From positions 61,759,586 to 61,823,585 of the forward strand of contig CM055279.1 in NCBI GenBank assembly GCA_029237695.1: a DNA stretch of 64,000 bases, in the 5' to 3' direction. Each line of letters starts with the position of its first letter. The first letter of the stretch is position 1. The stretch is from Conchocele bisecta (Eukaryota; Mollusca; Bivalvia; Lucinida; Thyasiridae). Made by a program: the position numbers and the translations under genes. Positions 1 to 14,000 of this stretch are shown here, piece by piece. The notes beneath the pieces were generated by a model. The model had not been told where the DNA came from, made no database searches, and was given only the letters and a program-made list of their open reading frames with translations.

Positions 1-1000
1 TAGATTTTTTATTCGACCCTGGGGTCATGGATTATCTCCACCTTTTCAACTTGGACTTTTCCAATTTTGGCTTGTAAATCGTAAAAGTTTTAAACCCTAA
101 CAGCTACAAACCTGAAACTTGGTATGTACCTTCCTGATGATGAGTTGATGCGCAAGGTTTATTTTTTATTCGACCTCTGGGTCATGGATTATCTCCCCCA
201 TTTCGACTTAGAATTTGGCAATTTTGCCTTGTTACTCGTAAAACTTTTAAACCGTAATAGCGCGTGGGTGGTTGGTTGGGCGAACGCAGCGACCTAAATT
301 AACAGTAGTGGTTCCTCCTTATAGGAATCACGATTTGCCTGGTTTGGCCCTCAGGTACGTTTTTATCTTTGGCTCTTTTGTTACCTGGGAGTTGAATTGG
401 GTTATTGCCCATTATAAAAGTAGTTGGATTATTACTGATCCTACTGCTTTTCGGAGGGAGCCAAGTGATTCTGGTGTGGCGAGGACTTGGCATCAAATCA
501 GGATTATTCTGATTTCAGGGCTGAATATATAGTTTTTTTATGGTAAATATTTAGTTCTGATTTTGGGATCCCCCCCACCCCATTTGTATATGTACTTGAA
601 CATGTACAGGTAATATATATGGGATTCAATACTAAACCCATTGACCCGGCCTTAAATGACCGTAGCTGTTGATAGGCCGTTAAACCCCAACAAACAAACC
701 GTAATAGCTACAGACCTGTAACTTGGTATGTAGCTGCCTTATGATGAGTACATGCGCAAAGTTTATTTTGATTTTTGATTTGACCCCGGTCATGGATTAT
801 CTCCCCCTTTTAGACTTAGAATTTGGCAATTTTGCCTTGTAACTCATAAAACTTTTAAACCGTACTAGCTACAGACCTGAAACTTGGTATGTAGCTTCTT
901 TATGAGGTGTAGATGCGCAAAGTTTGTTTTGATTTTTTATTTGACCCCCGGGTCATGGATTATCTCCCCTTTGGACTTGGAATTTTGCCCCTTAAATGAA
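1..1000. repeat. ~155-161-bp tandem repeat, interrupted by a SINE
   Basis: Units share CTTGGTATGTA, GATGCGCAAAGTTTATTTT and GTCATGGATTATCTCCCCC. About five to six diverged units once the SINE is removed. No gene seen; M6PR 5' exons could lie upstream of the window. Confidence 0.7.
262..695 (+). mobile_element. SINE-like retroposon with 13-bp target duplication
   Basis: 434 bp bounded by AAACCGTAATAGC at 249-261 and 696-708. It contains a C-rich tract and ends in GGCCGTTAAACCCCAACAAAC, a tail seen again near 22430 and 20040. The long duplication indicates LINE-type target-primed insertion. It interrupts a ~160-bp tandem repeat. Confidence 0.8.
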
Positions 1001-1111
1001 AATATCTTGAAGAAAGCAGTTCATTTTGTTTTCCGATTCATTATCTTTACTACAAGCTTTGTGCAACATGAAGCTTGAACAACCACCTATCCGTCAAAAC
1101 ATGGAGCTATA

Positions 1112-1485
1112 CTATAGGAATGAATGGCCTTTTTGTGGAATTTATCGGGGTATAAACTTGGAAAAGTCGCGGGAATACTGGACGAAGTGATACAAAATTA
1201 CAATTTTCGAAAATATTTTTTTTTTTTTGATTTTTTTTTAGAAAATTGTAATTTTTTGGAAGGCCTCGTCCAGTATTCCCGCGACTTTTCCAAGTTTATA
1301 TCCCCGATAAATTCCACAAAAAGGCCATTCATTCCTTATAATTCCAGCATTTGAAATAAATTCATCAAGAAAATGTGTTTATTTTCGGTTTTCTTAAGAA
1401 TTATTTTAACTGCGCCTCACGGTTACGGAAAGTAGTTTGGCGTGGGAGTTTACTGGGGTATACATTTTGGACAGAGACTATTTTC
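1112..1485. mobile_element. MITE family C copy 1 (hairpin plus fixed tail)
   Basis: Family C is a long perfect hairpin (GAATGGCCTTTTTGTGGAAT ... its complement) whose arms contain a TTGGAAAAGTCGCGGGAATA block, followed by a constant non-palindromic ~190-bp tail with CTGCGCCTCACGGTTACGGA. In this copy the loop is T-rich. Edges approximate. Confidence 0.75.
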
Positions 1486-1499
1486 TGTTACTGAAGTGC

Positions 1500-1820
1500 T
1501 GTTAAACCATGTTTTTATTGAGAAATTAGGCAAGATATAAAGCAACAGCAGACGACAATTGTTGTGTGTAGCGGTCTAAGAGTTAAACATTTGTTTGCTA
1601 CTTGCCATCTCTGTCACTGTAACTTGTAAATTCCCTGTCTTCAAGGTCAAGGAAAAAATGACTTAACCCTTAGCCTGCTGAGTGCGAAAACTGTCGTCTG
1701 CTGTTGCTTTATATTTTGCCCTGTTTCTCAATAAAAATGGTTTGACATCACTTTAGAATCAATAAAACATAAACAGCAGACAACAACATTTCATTCAGCA
1801 GTGTAAGGGTTAAGACATTT
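1500..1820. mobile_element. MITE family G copy 1 (GTCGTCTGCTGTT hairpin)
   Basis: Family G has ends like TTAACCCTTA and inner arms GTCGTCTGCTGTT and AACAGCAGACGAC, with AATCATTTCC stems inside. This copy lies just upstream of the M6PR exon at 1886. Confidence 0.7.
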
Positions 1821-1885
1821 CCGTTACAGTTTTTGATGGCTACATCCATGAGTGTTGCTATACTTCTTGTCTCCATTGTATTTAG

Positions 1886-2067
1886 GTACACGGCGAAGGA
1901 TGAAGTTGCGGACGGCTATAAATACTACATCGGTATCTGCACCGGTGCTGACCCATCTCCCGAGGATACTTACCCCGAAACAGCAGGTGTACTGCAGTTC
2001 AAAAAGGGTAGTAAAGAACCGCCCAAAATGGTCGGCCAATTTTCCGAGTCGCAGATTATGGCCGGAA
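1886..2067 (+). CDS. M6PR: M6PR exon: N-terminal half of MRH domain
   Basis: The acceptor is tttag at 1881-1885 and the donor is gtaagt from 2068. The exon gives one nucleotide, 60 codons, then one nucleotide. It encodes KYYIGICTG (first conserved Cys) and GVLQFKK, whose Gln aligns with the mannose-contacting Gln66 of mammals. It ends near SQIMAG. A MITE starts about 30 bp beyond the donor. Confidence 0.93.
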
Positions 2068-5000
2068 GTAAGTATCGTCCTTTCCTTTCATCTTTCACCT
2101 TTCACCAACATTGCAAAGTATACTTTTCTAGCAAAGTCTACATTGAGGGAGTAATCATTTATTTCTCCTGAAATACATTATTTCGTCTAGAACGAACGAC
2201 TGCATATATTTGAAGATTAAAAGTATGCAGAATTATTATACTAATTTATTTCTTTATCACAGCCAAAATGATAATAAAAATTAATAAATTTATCCTAAAA
2301 TTGAAAAGTTCTCCCTCAATGTATACTTTGCTAGAAAAGTATACTTTGCAATGTTGGTGAAATCGGCTACTGAGCATGAGAGTTGGGTAGTGTTATAGAC
2401 CTACTGAGGTGCTCGCCATTTAGTGAATGGATTTGTAGGCTTTCCTTCCCATGGTACCCCAGTTTGCTCCCATGTACCACTCATATTGGCCTCCAACTGG
2501 ACCAACACAATTATTTGTAATCTTTGTAAAACAAATATTTAAAAATCATTAAATTTAAAAAATAGTTAAATGTAAGTACTTTTTCATCAATAACAAAAAA
2601 GTCACCCTCCCCCAAATTGTTTTATTTGATAAATTGATTTTATTGTGAAAAAATGATTTTCTTATGGGAATTTAACATGTGGGAAAAGGAGGAGCTGGGC
2701 TTGAGTCGAAATTTTTATTTTGGAATTTGACTCCGAAACCTGGTTACATAGCTTGGAAATGATGTAACTAAGAAAACAAAAGTTTGATTTTGAAAATCGT
2801 TCCACAAATAAATCTATTTCAGCCCCCATGTTAAATTCCCATAGGAACATCGTTTTTTCGCAATAAAATAAATATTTGATGGAAATTCATCAAACCATTT
2901 TTTTTGGGGAGGGTGACTTTTTAGCTCACCTGAGCGAAGCTCATGTGAGCTATCGTTACCGCAATGTGTCCGTCGTCGTCCGTCGTCGTCATCCGTGAAC
3001 ATTTTCAAATGTCTTCTCCTCGGTAACCATTGTGCCTATAGTCACCAAACTTCATGGTCATGATCCTTAGGTAGGGGTATTACAAAATTGTTAAAATGAC
3101 GTAATTACGTAATCCAAGATGGCCGCCATCTAAAAATAGCACAAATTCTTCAAAAATCTTCTTCTCAAGAACCGCCAACCGGATTCGACAAAACTTGGTA
3201 GGAATGATCGATGTACAATGCTCTTTCAAAGTTATTAAAATGGTGACCCTGGGGTCAAAAATGGGCGTGGCCCGTGGGGTCAAATTGGGGTCAAATTTTA
3301 TTTTTGACTGAATATGGTCATGTCATATATCAAATTGAAGGTATCAATGAGGCGATCCCTCTGGTGCATTTTTTATCGAAATCGGATGGTTATGTCATCC
3401 AAGATGGCCGCCGAAAGGTCAAAAGGTCGTTCTTTTATTAGAGATTTCCAAATTCTTCTTCACATGAACTGCTCGGCCCATGGTAGCCAAACTTAAAAGT
3501 TATGGTCCATGGGTGAAGCCTTTTCAGATTTGTTAGAATGGAGGTCATAGCTAATCCAAGATGTCCGCCATCTAAAAATAGCATAAATTCTTAAAAAATC
3601 TTCTCATGAACCCTTGACGGATTTCGACGAAACTTGGTAGGAATGATCGATGTACAATGCTCTTTCAAAGTTGTTAAAGTGGTGACCCCGAGGTCAAAAA
3701 TGGGCGTGGCCCGTGGGGTCAAATTGGGGTCAAATTTAATTTTTGACCGAATAGGGTCATGTTATATATCAAATGTAAGGTATCAATGAGGCGATCACTC
3801 GTTGTCGAAATCGGATTGTTATGTCATCCAAGATGGCCGCCGAAATGTGAAATATCTTTCTTTTATTAGAGATTTCAAAATTCTTCTTCACATGAACCGC
3901 TTCATTAGAGATTTCAAAATTCTTCTTCACATGAACTGCTCGGCCCATGGTAGCCAATTAGGTAGCCAAACTTAAAAGTTATGGTTCATGGGTGAAGCCT
4001 TTTCAGATTTGTTAAAATGTAGGTCATTGCTGGCCGGATTTCGACTAAACTTGGTAGAAATGATCGATTTACAATGCTCTTTCAAAGTTGTGAAAATGGT
4101 GACCCCGGGGTCAAAAATGGGTGTGGCCCGTGGGGTCAAATTGGGGTCAAATTTTATTTTTGACCGAATAATATGCTCATGTCATATATCAAATTGAAGG
4201 TATCGATGAGGCGATTGCTCTGGTGCAAGATTTGTCGGAATCGGATGATTTTAACATCCATGATGGCCACCAAAAGGTCCATTTATTCGAGATTTTGAAC
4301 GTCTTTTTCTCAGGAACCACATGGCCGATGCTGGCCAAACTTCATAGGAAGTTAAGATCCTTGGGTGAAGCATTTTCAGATTTGGCAAAATGAGAGTCAT
4401 CGCTTAATCCAAGATGACCGCCATCTAAAAATAGCACAATTTTTTTTAAAACACAAACTCAATGTCTGGTGTTCATGGAGTCAGGTGAGCGAATTAGGCC
4501 CTCTTGTTTTGTTATTGATGAACAAGTACTTACATTTAAATATTTTTTAGATTTAATGTGTGTAATAGCCAAAAGTTTGTCGGCAGCAAAACGTGGAACA
4601 GACAGTACTTAGTGTGTTATCTTTAAGACTGTGCTGTACCCGAAACCGAACCGGTGAACATAATTCTTACTCAAGCTTATTAGTTATAAATGACATGTAT
4701 TATAAACTGGATGAGTGAATAAATATAAATGTAGAATTAATATCTGGAAGTTAACGTTGTCTAAAAACAATTTTTTCAGATGAAAATACAATGTACTTGA
4801 ATGTAGTCATTTTACTTGGGTATTTAAGCAAATACGCAGCTTATCTGGAGCTCTGATGTTACCTCCTGCTCTCTGTTGTAGCCGAGTGGGTGATGTTGCT
4901 GTACGGTGGAGGTGAACAGAACACGACCGCCAAGATCATGTTTGTGTGTGATCCTGAAGCTGTCGGCCAGGTATGTCGCCTGGTTATACCTGTTGTACCT

Positions 5001-8000
5001 ACAGGTGGCTGTCATGGGATGGGGCTGACGAGTATACCTGGGGTTGTACTACGCTGTCACTGAGTTGGGGCTGACAATATACCTGTTGTACCTACAGGTG
5101 GCTGTCACTGGAGAAATGGGGCTGACGAGTTATACCTGTTGTACCTACAGGTGGCTGTCACTGGAGAAATGGGGCTGACGAGTTATGCGACCAGTGTAGG
5201 TCCAGTAGCCTATTTCACCAACATTGCAAAGTATACTTTCCTAGCAAAGTATACTTTGAGGGAGAAATTTTTAATTTTAGGATAAATTTATCAATTTTTA
5301 GCCAGGTTTTTTTGAAAAAAAATCCAGGCTATTGGATTGGCGAAAGCCGGGCGGGGCGGGCGGCGTCCACAATCAATGTTAAGTTTTCGTGTTTGAGTCC
5401 ATTTCTTTGTACTGTACCACCTAGGACCACCAAACTTTCACAGCTTCATAATCAAGGGGTGTCCACCACATATCACTATCCAACATGTTACTTTTTTTTT
5501 AACTTGACCCATTTTTTCCGCGCAATCGACTTTTAGCATCATGTTAGTATTCTTAGGGGCCCATCATGTTAAGTTAGCGTTTACAATGTTAAGTTTTCGT
5601 GTTTAAGTCCATTTCTTTGGTACTGTACCACCTAGGACCACCAAACTTTCACAGCTTCATAACCAAGGGGTGCCTACCACATACAACTATCCAACATGTG
5701 ACCATTTTTTTACCTTCACCTATTATTTCTACGTAATTGACTTAGCCATTTTCAACATTAACTTTTTAACTTACGTCTGGTTAAATTTTTTGGTTTTTAA
5801 ACTTTTTTGTTATACTATATCTCTGCAACTGCTTCGCCCATTACCTTGAAACTTCACATGGGTGTTTATCATCGACCATATTTTCACTCTAACCCCCATC
5901 CGTGCGGCCCCTGTGCGCAATGTCAAGGTGAAATTACTTTGAATTTATTTGTTAAATTTTTTTTGTGTACTATATCTCTGCAACTGCTTCACCTATTACC
6001 TTGATACTTCACATGGGTGTTTATCTTCATTGTCGCACCCCGCTTGCGGAAAGCGCGATAATCGTCGGCATTTTGGCATACGTCCGTCCGTCCGTACGTC
6101 CGTGTGTCCGGTTAAAGATTTTTCGTTAAAGTTTTTCCATCTACTATATCTATTTTTTTAGTGTCCATGCCTCGCCCCAAGGTGCGACATGCAGGCCACG
6201 GCCATCTAGTCTACAAAAAGTGGGTATAATTATGTTATCCAAGTGTCCATGCTTGGAAAAAACCTGGCCTTCGTGGCTTTGCCTCGTTTCTTGTTATTAT
6301 ACTGAATTTATTTTGGCTGTGATAATGTAATAAATTCAGTATAATAATTCTGCATACTTTTAATCATCAAATATATGCAGTCGTTAGTTCTATATGAAAT
6401 AATGCATTTTGGGAAAAATAAATGCTGGATAAGTATACTTTGCAATTTTGATGAAATCGGCTACAGATCAGCCCGTGCATCTGCACGGTCTGATCAGGAT
6501 CCGCATTGTTCGTCATTCCATCAATCAAAACACCAGTCATGCTTCTAACGAGCTCATTATCAGGCTACTGGAGTGTGATGTTTGATCAGGAGTTAAGCTG
6601 GTCACAAATCCCATAAGCCCAATTTCTCCAGTCATAGCCACATATAGCTGAGTGTGTCGGCTACCTAGCTGCACGTTGACAGAATACACACTGGATGATA
6701 GCAAATATGCAGTAGTGTAGAATATATCAGGTATTGATGCTAACCTGTATATTGGTATTGGAAAAACGTGTAGATCCAAATGAGCCGGCTCGTGACAAAC
6801 ACCCCTTTTCATAAATGGACTAGTCTGAACATAATTTTGTGATGATTGGATTGGTTGGAAAATTAACATATCAAAATCCATTCCAGTTACTTAGGGGTGA
6901 AAGGGTTAATATCATAGTCAAACCTAAATTGAATACCAGAGCTCCAGATAAGCTGCATATTTGCGTAAATATCCAATTAAAATTGCCAAAAACCCAATTA
7001 AAATCAGAAGTAGTGACTAGTGAGTATCAAAAAGCAATGAGAACAATTGTGGTACCTTTATCATGCTGCAGAAAACAATAAACAGACCACCAATATAGCA
7101 TATTTTTCTTATTTTTCCATGAAAATAAAATCAGTATTTGATTGAATTTCATCAAATAATTTTTTTTGGGGAGGGTGACTTTTTTTTTATTGATAAAAAA
7201 GTACTTACTTTTAAATATTTTTTAGATTTAATGCGTTTAATAGCCAAAAGTTTGTCGGCAGCAAAACGTGGAACAGACAGTAGCTTGGTATCCTGTATAT
7301 AATTCGACTTCGAAATTCATACCCGTTTTATAGTCTTACGTGATACCTGATGGCCAATGCCACTAGCCTGATACCATCTATATATCTCCAGGGCAAGGCT
7401 ACACTGTTGGAGGAGCTAGACAGCTCTGAATCAGGCTTGTACCTGTTTGAGATCGGTACCCACGCCGTCTGTGTCAAACAGCCGTTCATCACCGTCGGCC
7501 TGAGTGTTGGTTCGGTCCTCCTCATTGTGTAAGTATTGTAATTTGTTGCTGTGACTGGAGAAATGGGCCTTATGGGTTTTTCGACCAGTGTAGATCCAGA
7601 TCAGCCTGTGCATCCGCACAGTCTGATCAGGATCTGCACTGTTCGCCATTCCATCACTGAAACACCCGTCATGGTTTTGACTAGCAATGTAGATCATTAT
7701 TAGGCTACAGTAGTGTGCTTTTTGATCAGGAGCCACACTGATCACAAATCCCATAATCCCAAATTGTCCAGTCACAGCCACAGTTGAGCATAATAACTGA
7801 GTACATGGAAAGCAGGGCTCCAGATAAGGAATTAGTAATTGAGTATTGTCACTCCATCATTTCTGAAGCAATTGGGTATTTACAAATTTTAATTGGGTAA
7901 AATAAAATCTCACCACTGTTTACACATCAACAGACAGCAATTATTGAATAGTTTGCTTCGAAATGAAAACATGTCTTGGCATTTCATTAGAATTGTTTCC

Positions 8001-11000
8001 TTGGAGACTATTCTAATGAAATACCAAGAAAGTGTTTTCATGGAAAATAAGAAAAAATATGCTATATTTGTGGTATGTTTATTGTTTTCTGCAGCATGAT
8101 AAACGTACCACAAAATTTGCATTGCTTTTTGATACTCGCTACTTCTGATTTCAATTGCGTTTTTGGCAATTTTAATTGGGTATTGAAACAAATATGCAGC
8201 TTATCTGGAACTCTGGGAAAGACAAGTTTTATAACCTGATGTGTGTTGATTTGCAGGTTTTTTGCTGTAGTGGCCATGTACCTGCTGGCTGGTTTCCTTT
8301 ACAACCGATTTGCCAACGGAGCCAAGGGCATGGAGCAAATACCAAACCTTACGTTCTGGGTGGACTTCGGAAATCTGCAAGCTGTTAGTAACTATTTTTA
8401 TTTCATAAAATTTGTATTAAAGGTACACTCAGTAGGCACGAACTGTTCTTTATATCAGAGACATCATCTGAGACATTTTCTGTGTCGGGTCTATTGTATA
8501 AACATTTGTGTGTATTACTGTGGCTTTCATTTAGATGTCCTGCTTGATGTCGTGTGCTCGGGCTGCAATTTTCTATTAATCATAATTGATTCATTATGTT
8601 TAGTAATTATATGTAGACCGGGGGGACCACTGTATAGAGCCCATTACTGGCTGATACACTCAGTGGTGAGCTTTATGTAGCACATGGGTACTATCGCCTT
8701 ATACAGGCTTAAAGTTGATATACGATTTTGCCGATGCTTGCTACGTGACACAGGTGTTAGCTGATCAGTACGGCTTCAGTGTATGCTACAGTGCTTATGC
8801 AATACATAGAATCTAACATGTGTTGATATATAGAGAATAGTAGGTTAGTGCCGTGAATGGGAAAAATATCTGGCAAGTCTTAGGAAACGGGATGGGCGAG
8901 GCTATGCCGAGCACATCTCGTTTCCGAGCCGCATCAGATATTTTTTCCATTCACGGCACTAACCTACTATTCTATTTATCCCGTCAACACCTACAAATGG
9001 CTTTGAAATGCAAAAAAATAACCCCAGTCACCGCACATATTCATACGCTGTGATTAGGTCGTATTGACAGGATATCAAAATTGTTTCACGGCACCGTGTT
9101 TCACGGCACATACGTACTGTGTTGACGGGATAAATTATGATATGTATTTATAAAACTTGATTGCATGTGCAGCTTGGCATAGCCTCATTTGTTATGAAGT
9201 CGGTAACCTCGATCAGATACATATCATGTTAAATCATCACTTGTGTAAGATCCTATCTATTATATGCATATCTTATAAGCATATCATTGTCAGTGATGGC
9301 CATGTATGTACGTGTCACAGGGCTGCACCACCAATTTACCCCCGAATTACATACTTCTTTGGGTCAGTGATATGCCACGATAGTGGAGGGGGCATTTACT
9401 GTTATCCTTTACTCAGTTTCTCCATCCATCCCGTCCCGTCAGCCACACGGTTAAATTTTTGTTTGAGCTTGTATCTGAAATAGTATTAGGGCTACAGCCA
9501 CTTTACTTTCAACCTATCATGAGCCAGTATTGTACACCACAACCCACTGTGAATCAAATGACCTTTGTGTGACTGACCTACAAGTTCAATATTTACATAG
9601 TTATTTCCCTTGGTTTAAGTTTTTGTTATCCCCTCGCCGTAGGCAAGATGGGAGAGATATAGCGTTAGTCCATGTATGTATATGTGTGCGTTAGTAACAC
9701 CTTTTATTTTTCAGTGACTGATAAACCGCTTGACGATTTTCATAATATTTGGCCACAATGTGTATCTAGGGATGGTGCTTTGTTTTGCATACGACCCACG
9801 TCCAACTGCCCAAGGTCAAGGTTACTGAGACTTAGGTTACAATTGTCGTCTGCTGTTACTTTTATATCTTGCCTTATTTCTCAATAAAAACATGTTTTGA
9901 CAGCACTTCAGAATCATTTCCGATGGAAATGATTCTGAAATGCTGTCAAAGCATGTTGTAAATTATTCTAAAGTCCTGTCAAAGCATGTTTTTGATGATA
10001 AAAATGGAAAATAGAAAATAAACAGCAGACAACAGAAAAATTAAGTGCACCGCAAACCACTGTGAAACACATGGAGTAGTATATAGGGAGTCAAAATGAT
10101 ACCACCAAAGGTGGGAGCGTTATTGATACCCGTTACAGCTCCCAACAGTATCGAAAAACGGTGTTTTTGTCCAATAACATAAACTAGCCACCAACACTGA
10201 AATATTTTAAACCGCAAAATCGTCTTGTTGTACGCCCACCATACTTAGTGAAAAAAATTTAAATTGAGATTGAAAATAATGGCTTCAAAAAATCCAACGA
10301 ACAAAAGTACTCCCCAGCACCCTCGAAAAACCAGGTTTTTTTTTTTTTTGCATAGAGAAGAGCAGAATGATACCACCAGAGGTGGCACCGTTTTCACCAC
10401 CATACAACACTCCCAACACCCACGAAAAATCGGGGAAAAATTTCAGAAAAACCCAAATACATCGAACTACAATGAACTACAGACACTACAACCAACTACA
10501 GTATGTATCCACATTTGGGACAAAACATCCACAATCGTACTACCACCTAAATATCCACAATCGAACTACAACAAACTACAGACACTACAACCAACTACAG
10601 ACGAACGACAGATAGACTTGTCGTGGCCTCCCAAGAGGCAAACAGAAATGATACCACCCATTTGTGTATTTGGACACAGACATGATACCACCCATTTGTG
10701 TATTTGGACACATTTGGGAGAATCTAATAAACAAAAGTACTCACCAGCACCCTCGAAAAACAGGCTTTTTTGTGGAGAAAATCAGAATGATACCACCAGA
10801 GGTGGCACTGTTTCCACCACCACACGACACTGCCAACACCCACGAAAAATCGGGAACGGATTTCCGAAAAACCCAAATACATCGAACTACAGGCACTACA
10901 ACCAACACAGACGAACGACAGATAGAACTGCGTACGAGAACAATCTCGTTCTACTATTTCTTCTGGTGTAGCTCTCGGAAGCAGGACTCCGCTATTTTTC

Positions 11001-14000
11001 TTTTGCGTTTCTCTGTCTCTAGGGACGCCTGTAGTTCCGCAACCTGGCTTTCTAGTTCGACAACCCGGCTTTCTAGTTCGGCAGTCTGGAGTTGTGTTCT
11101 CGAGGGTGCGGTACACCGTTTCTGTGTTTGTGTCTGCAAAGCGTCTGGGAACTGGAGAAATGTTTTCCACAACCTTCGCACAGGAATGCAGGAGTACTGC
11201 ATCTCGTCTTTCTCCCGATGTGCCGTTGCAAGTTGGCCTTCTTGGCAAAAGTTCTACCACACGTTTCGCACTCCATTTTCCCAATAGTATTTTTCTGTTC
11301 AAATGGGAAAATCACAAGAATTTTTTGTCTCCCAAGAGGCAAACAGAAATGATACCACCCAATTGTCCACATTTGGACTTTTGGGAAAAGTGTAGAAAAA
11401 ATTTGTCTCCCAAGAGGCAAACAGAAATGATACCACCCAATTGTACACATTCGGACTTTTGGGAAAATTTTGGGAAAATTGTAGAAAGAATTTGTCTCCC
11501 AAGAGGCAAATAGAAATGATACCACCCAATTGTACACATTCGAACTTTTGGAAAAAGTGTAGAAAAAATTTGTCTCCCAAGAGGCAAATAGAAATGATAC
11601 CACCCAATTGTGTATTTGGACACATTTGGGAAAAGTGTTGAAAAAATTTGTCTACCAAAAGGCAAACAGAAATGATACCACCCAATTGTCCACATTTGGT
11701 CTTTTGGGAAAGTCGAAGAAAATCGTCTCCCAAGAGCAAAACAAAATCTAGACCACATCGAAAAAACAGAAAACCTCTCCCAAAGGAGGTAGAAAAATTG
11801 GAACGGAAAGACAACTCGGTACAAAACAAGAAAAGACAACTCGGAAATACAACTCGAAAAAAGACAAAGAACTTTTTTTCCAAAAACGGCTACTCCATGT
11901 AGAATGGGTCGAAACTACCAGAGTGCTGGTGTACGGAGTCACTAGTTTTGGTTTTTTCCTTCGTGTACCGGACTGTTTTGTGGAGTGCACGAACTGGGCG
12001 TCGGGGTCTGTTTTGTTCTTCCAGAGTCTACGGGCCTCTAGAGCCACGAATGGGAACAGTGGTCTGCAGACCGTGTACGCCACCACAGAGACCCCCAGCC
12101 ACCACTTTGCATTCTCTACGGTTCTCCAGATGTCGTGCACCTCCCACCCCGGATTCCGTCTGGCACTCTTCTTCCTCCGGACACTCGTCTTCCTCCTGGA
12201 ACTCGGAATCGGCATCGCCGGAAATCGCGTCCAACAGCCTGCATTCCAGCGCATCCAACCGGTTCTCCAGACGTCTCTCCATGTCGGACAGGTGCGTCGA
12301 TTCTTCGAACGAGCGTGCATCTTCTAGTAGATCCGTGGGGAACTCGGTGGGGCCCGCAAAACCAGGCGCGGTCACCCTGTGTTCTACGGGGGTAGGGTTT
12401 CCTTGTTCTTCTGGGTTTCTTCGGGTTTTGTACTACGTTCCGCATCGACATCGTCCCAGATTTTTCGAAGACGAGAGCTCCCGATCCCGTACTTTTTTGT
12501 TTCGTCGGCTGTCGACTTTCCACGGGCGGAAATAATTTCTCGAATATTTTCCGGTGACAAGTAGGTTTTTGGCATGTTTGCCATTTCTAGCCAACAAGGA
12601 TAGCAAAAATAGAAATTCTGGTAAGCAAACTGAGCACCCTGGAGAGCCCGAGCCCCCTGGGAATCGCGAGCAGGCATTTCGACCTTCCTGAGCCGACTGG
12701 ATTTCCTGGCGAGCAATCCGAGCAATTTGGCGAGCAAACCGAGCACACTGGTGCGCAATCCGAGCACCGCGAACAAGTATTTCGACCATTTCGAACGATT
12801 TGGGAATTCCATGTTGGACAAATGCCCCCTCTAGATAGAAACGTTTGCAAACATGCCGAAAACCTACTTGTCTCCGGAAAATATTCAAGAAATTATTTCC
12901 GCCCTTGGAAAGTCGACAGCCGACGAAACAAATAAGAAGTACGGGATCGGGAGCTCTCGTCTTCGAAAAATCTGGGACGATGTCGATGCGGAACGTAGTA
13001 CAAAACCCGAAGAAACCCCAGAAGAACAAGAAACCCCTACCCCCGTAGAACACAGGGTGACCGCGCCTGGTTTTGCGGGCCCCACCGAGTTCCCCACGGA
13101 TCTACTAGAAGATGCACGCTCGTTCGAAGAATCGACGCACCTGTCCAACATGGAGAGACGTCTGGAGAACCGGTTGGATGCGCTGGAACGCAGGCTGTTG
13201 GACGCGATTTCCGGCGATGCCGATTCCGAGTTCCAGGAGGAAGACGAGTGTCCGGAGGAAGAAGAGTGCCAGACGGAATCCGGGTGGGAGGTGCACGACA
13301 TCTGGAGAACCGTAGAGAATGCGAAGTGGTGGCTGGGGGTCTCTGTGGCGGCGTACACGGTCTGCAGACCACTGTTCCCATTCGTGGCTCTAGAGGCCCG
13401 TAGACTGGAAGAACAAAACAGACCCCGACGCCCAGTTCGTGCACTCCACAAAACAGTCCTGTACACCGAAGGAAAAAACCAAAACTAGCGACTCCGTACA
13501 CCAGCACTCTGGTAGTTGCGACCCATTCTACATGGAGTAGCCGTTTTTGGAAAAAAAGTTCTTTGTCTTTTTTCGAGTTGTATTTCCGAGTTGTCTTTTC
13601 TTGTTTTGTACCGAGTTGTCTTTCCGTTCCAATTTTTCTACCTCCTTTGGGAGAGGTTTTCTGTTTTTTCGATGTGGTCTAGATTTTGTTTTGCTCTTGG
13701 GAGACGATTTTCTTCGACTTTCCCAAAAGACCAAATGTGGACAATTGGGTGGTATCATTTCTGTTTGCCTTTTGGTAGACAAATTTTTTCTACACTTTTC
13801 CCAAATATGTCCAAATACACAATTGGGTGGTATCATTTCTATTTGCCTCTTGGGAGACAAATTTTTTCTACACTTTTTCCAAAAGTCCGAATGTGTACCA
13901 TTGGGTGGTATCATTTCTATTTGCCTCTTGGGAGACGAATTCTTTCTACAATTTTCCCAAAATCTGAATGTGTAATGGTATCATTTCTGTTTGCCTCTTG

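Larger units (their letters stand above)
10075..12581 (+). repeat. Left arm of foldback element
   Basis: Reverse complement of the right arm. It has an extra ~70 bp near 10500-10570 absent from the other arm, and several 1-2 base indels that break both genes. Genes point toward the outer left end. Confidence 0.9.

Noticed and set aside
1..1885. Searched for 5' exons of M6PR (signal peptide, first Cys)
   Set aside because: Only tandem repeats, a SINE and MITEs were seen; no exon ending in the required phase with a fitting sequence.
10264..10971. 235-codon plus-strand frame in the left arm
   Set aside because: It reads through low-complexity Thr/Asn-rich repeats opposite the frameshifted zinc-finger gene; its mirror in the right arm is shorter and not conserved in sequence.
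11299..11883. Frames with repeated [13 protein letters not shown] in the arm arrays
   Set aside because: Translation of ~80-bp tandem units; stop-free by repetition, different in each frame and arm.
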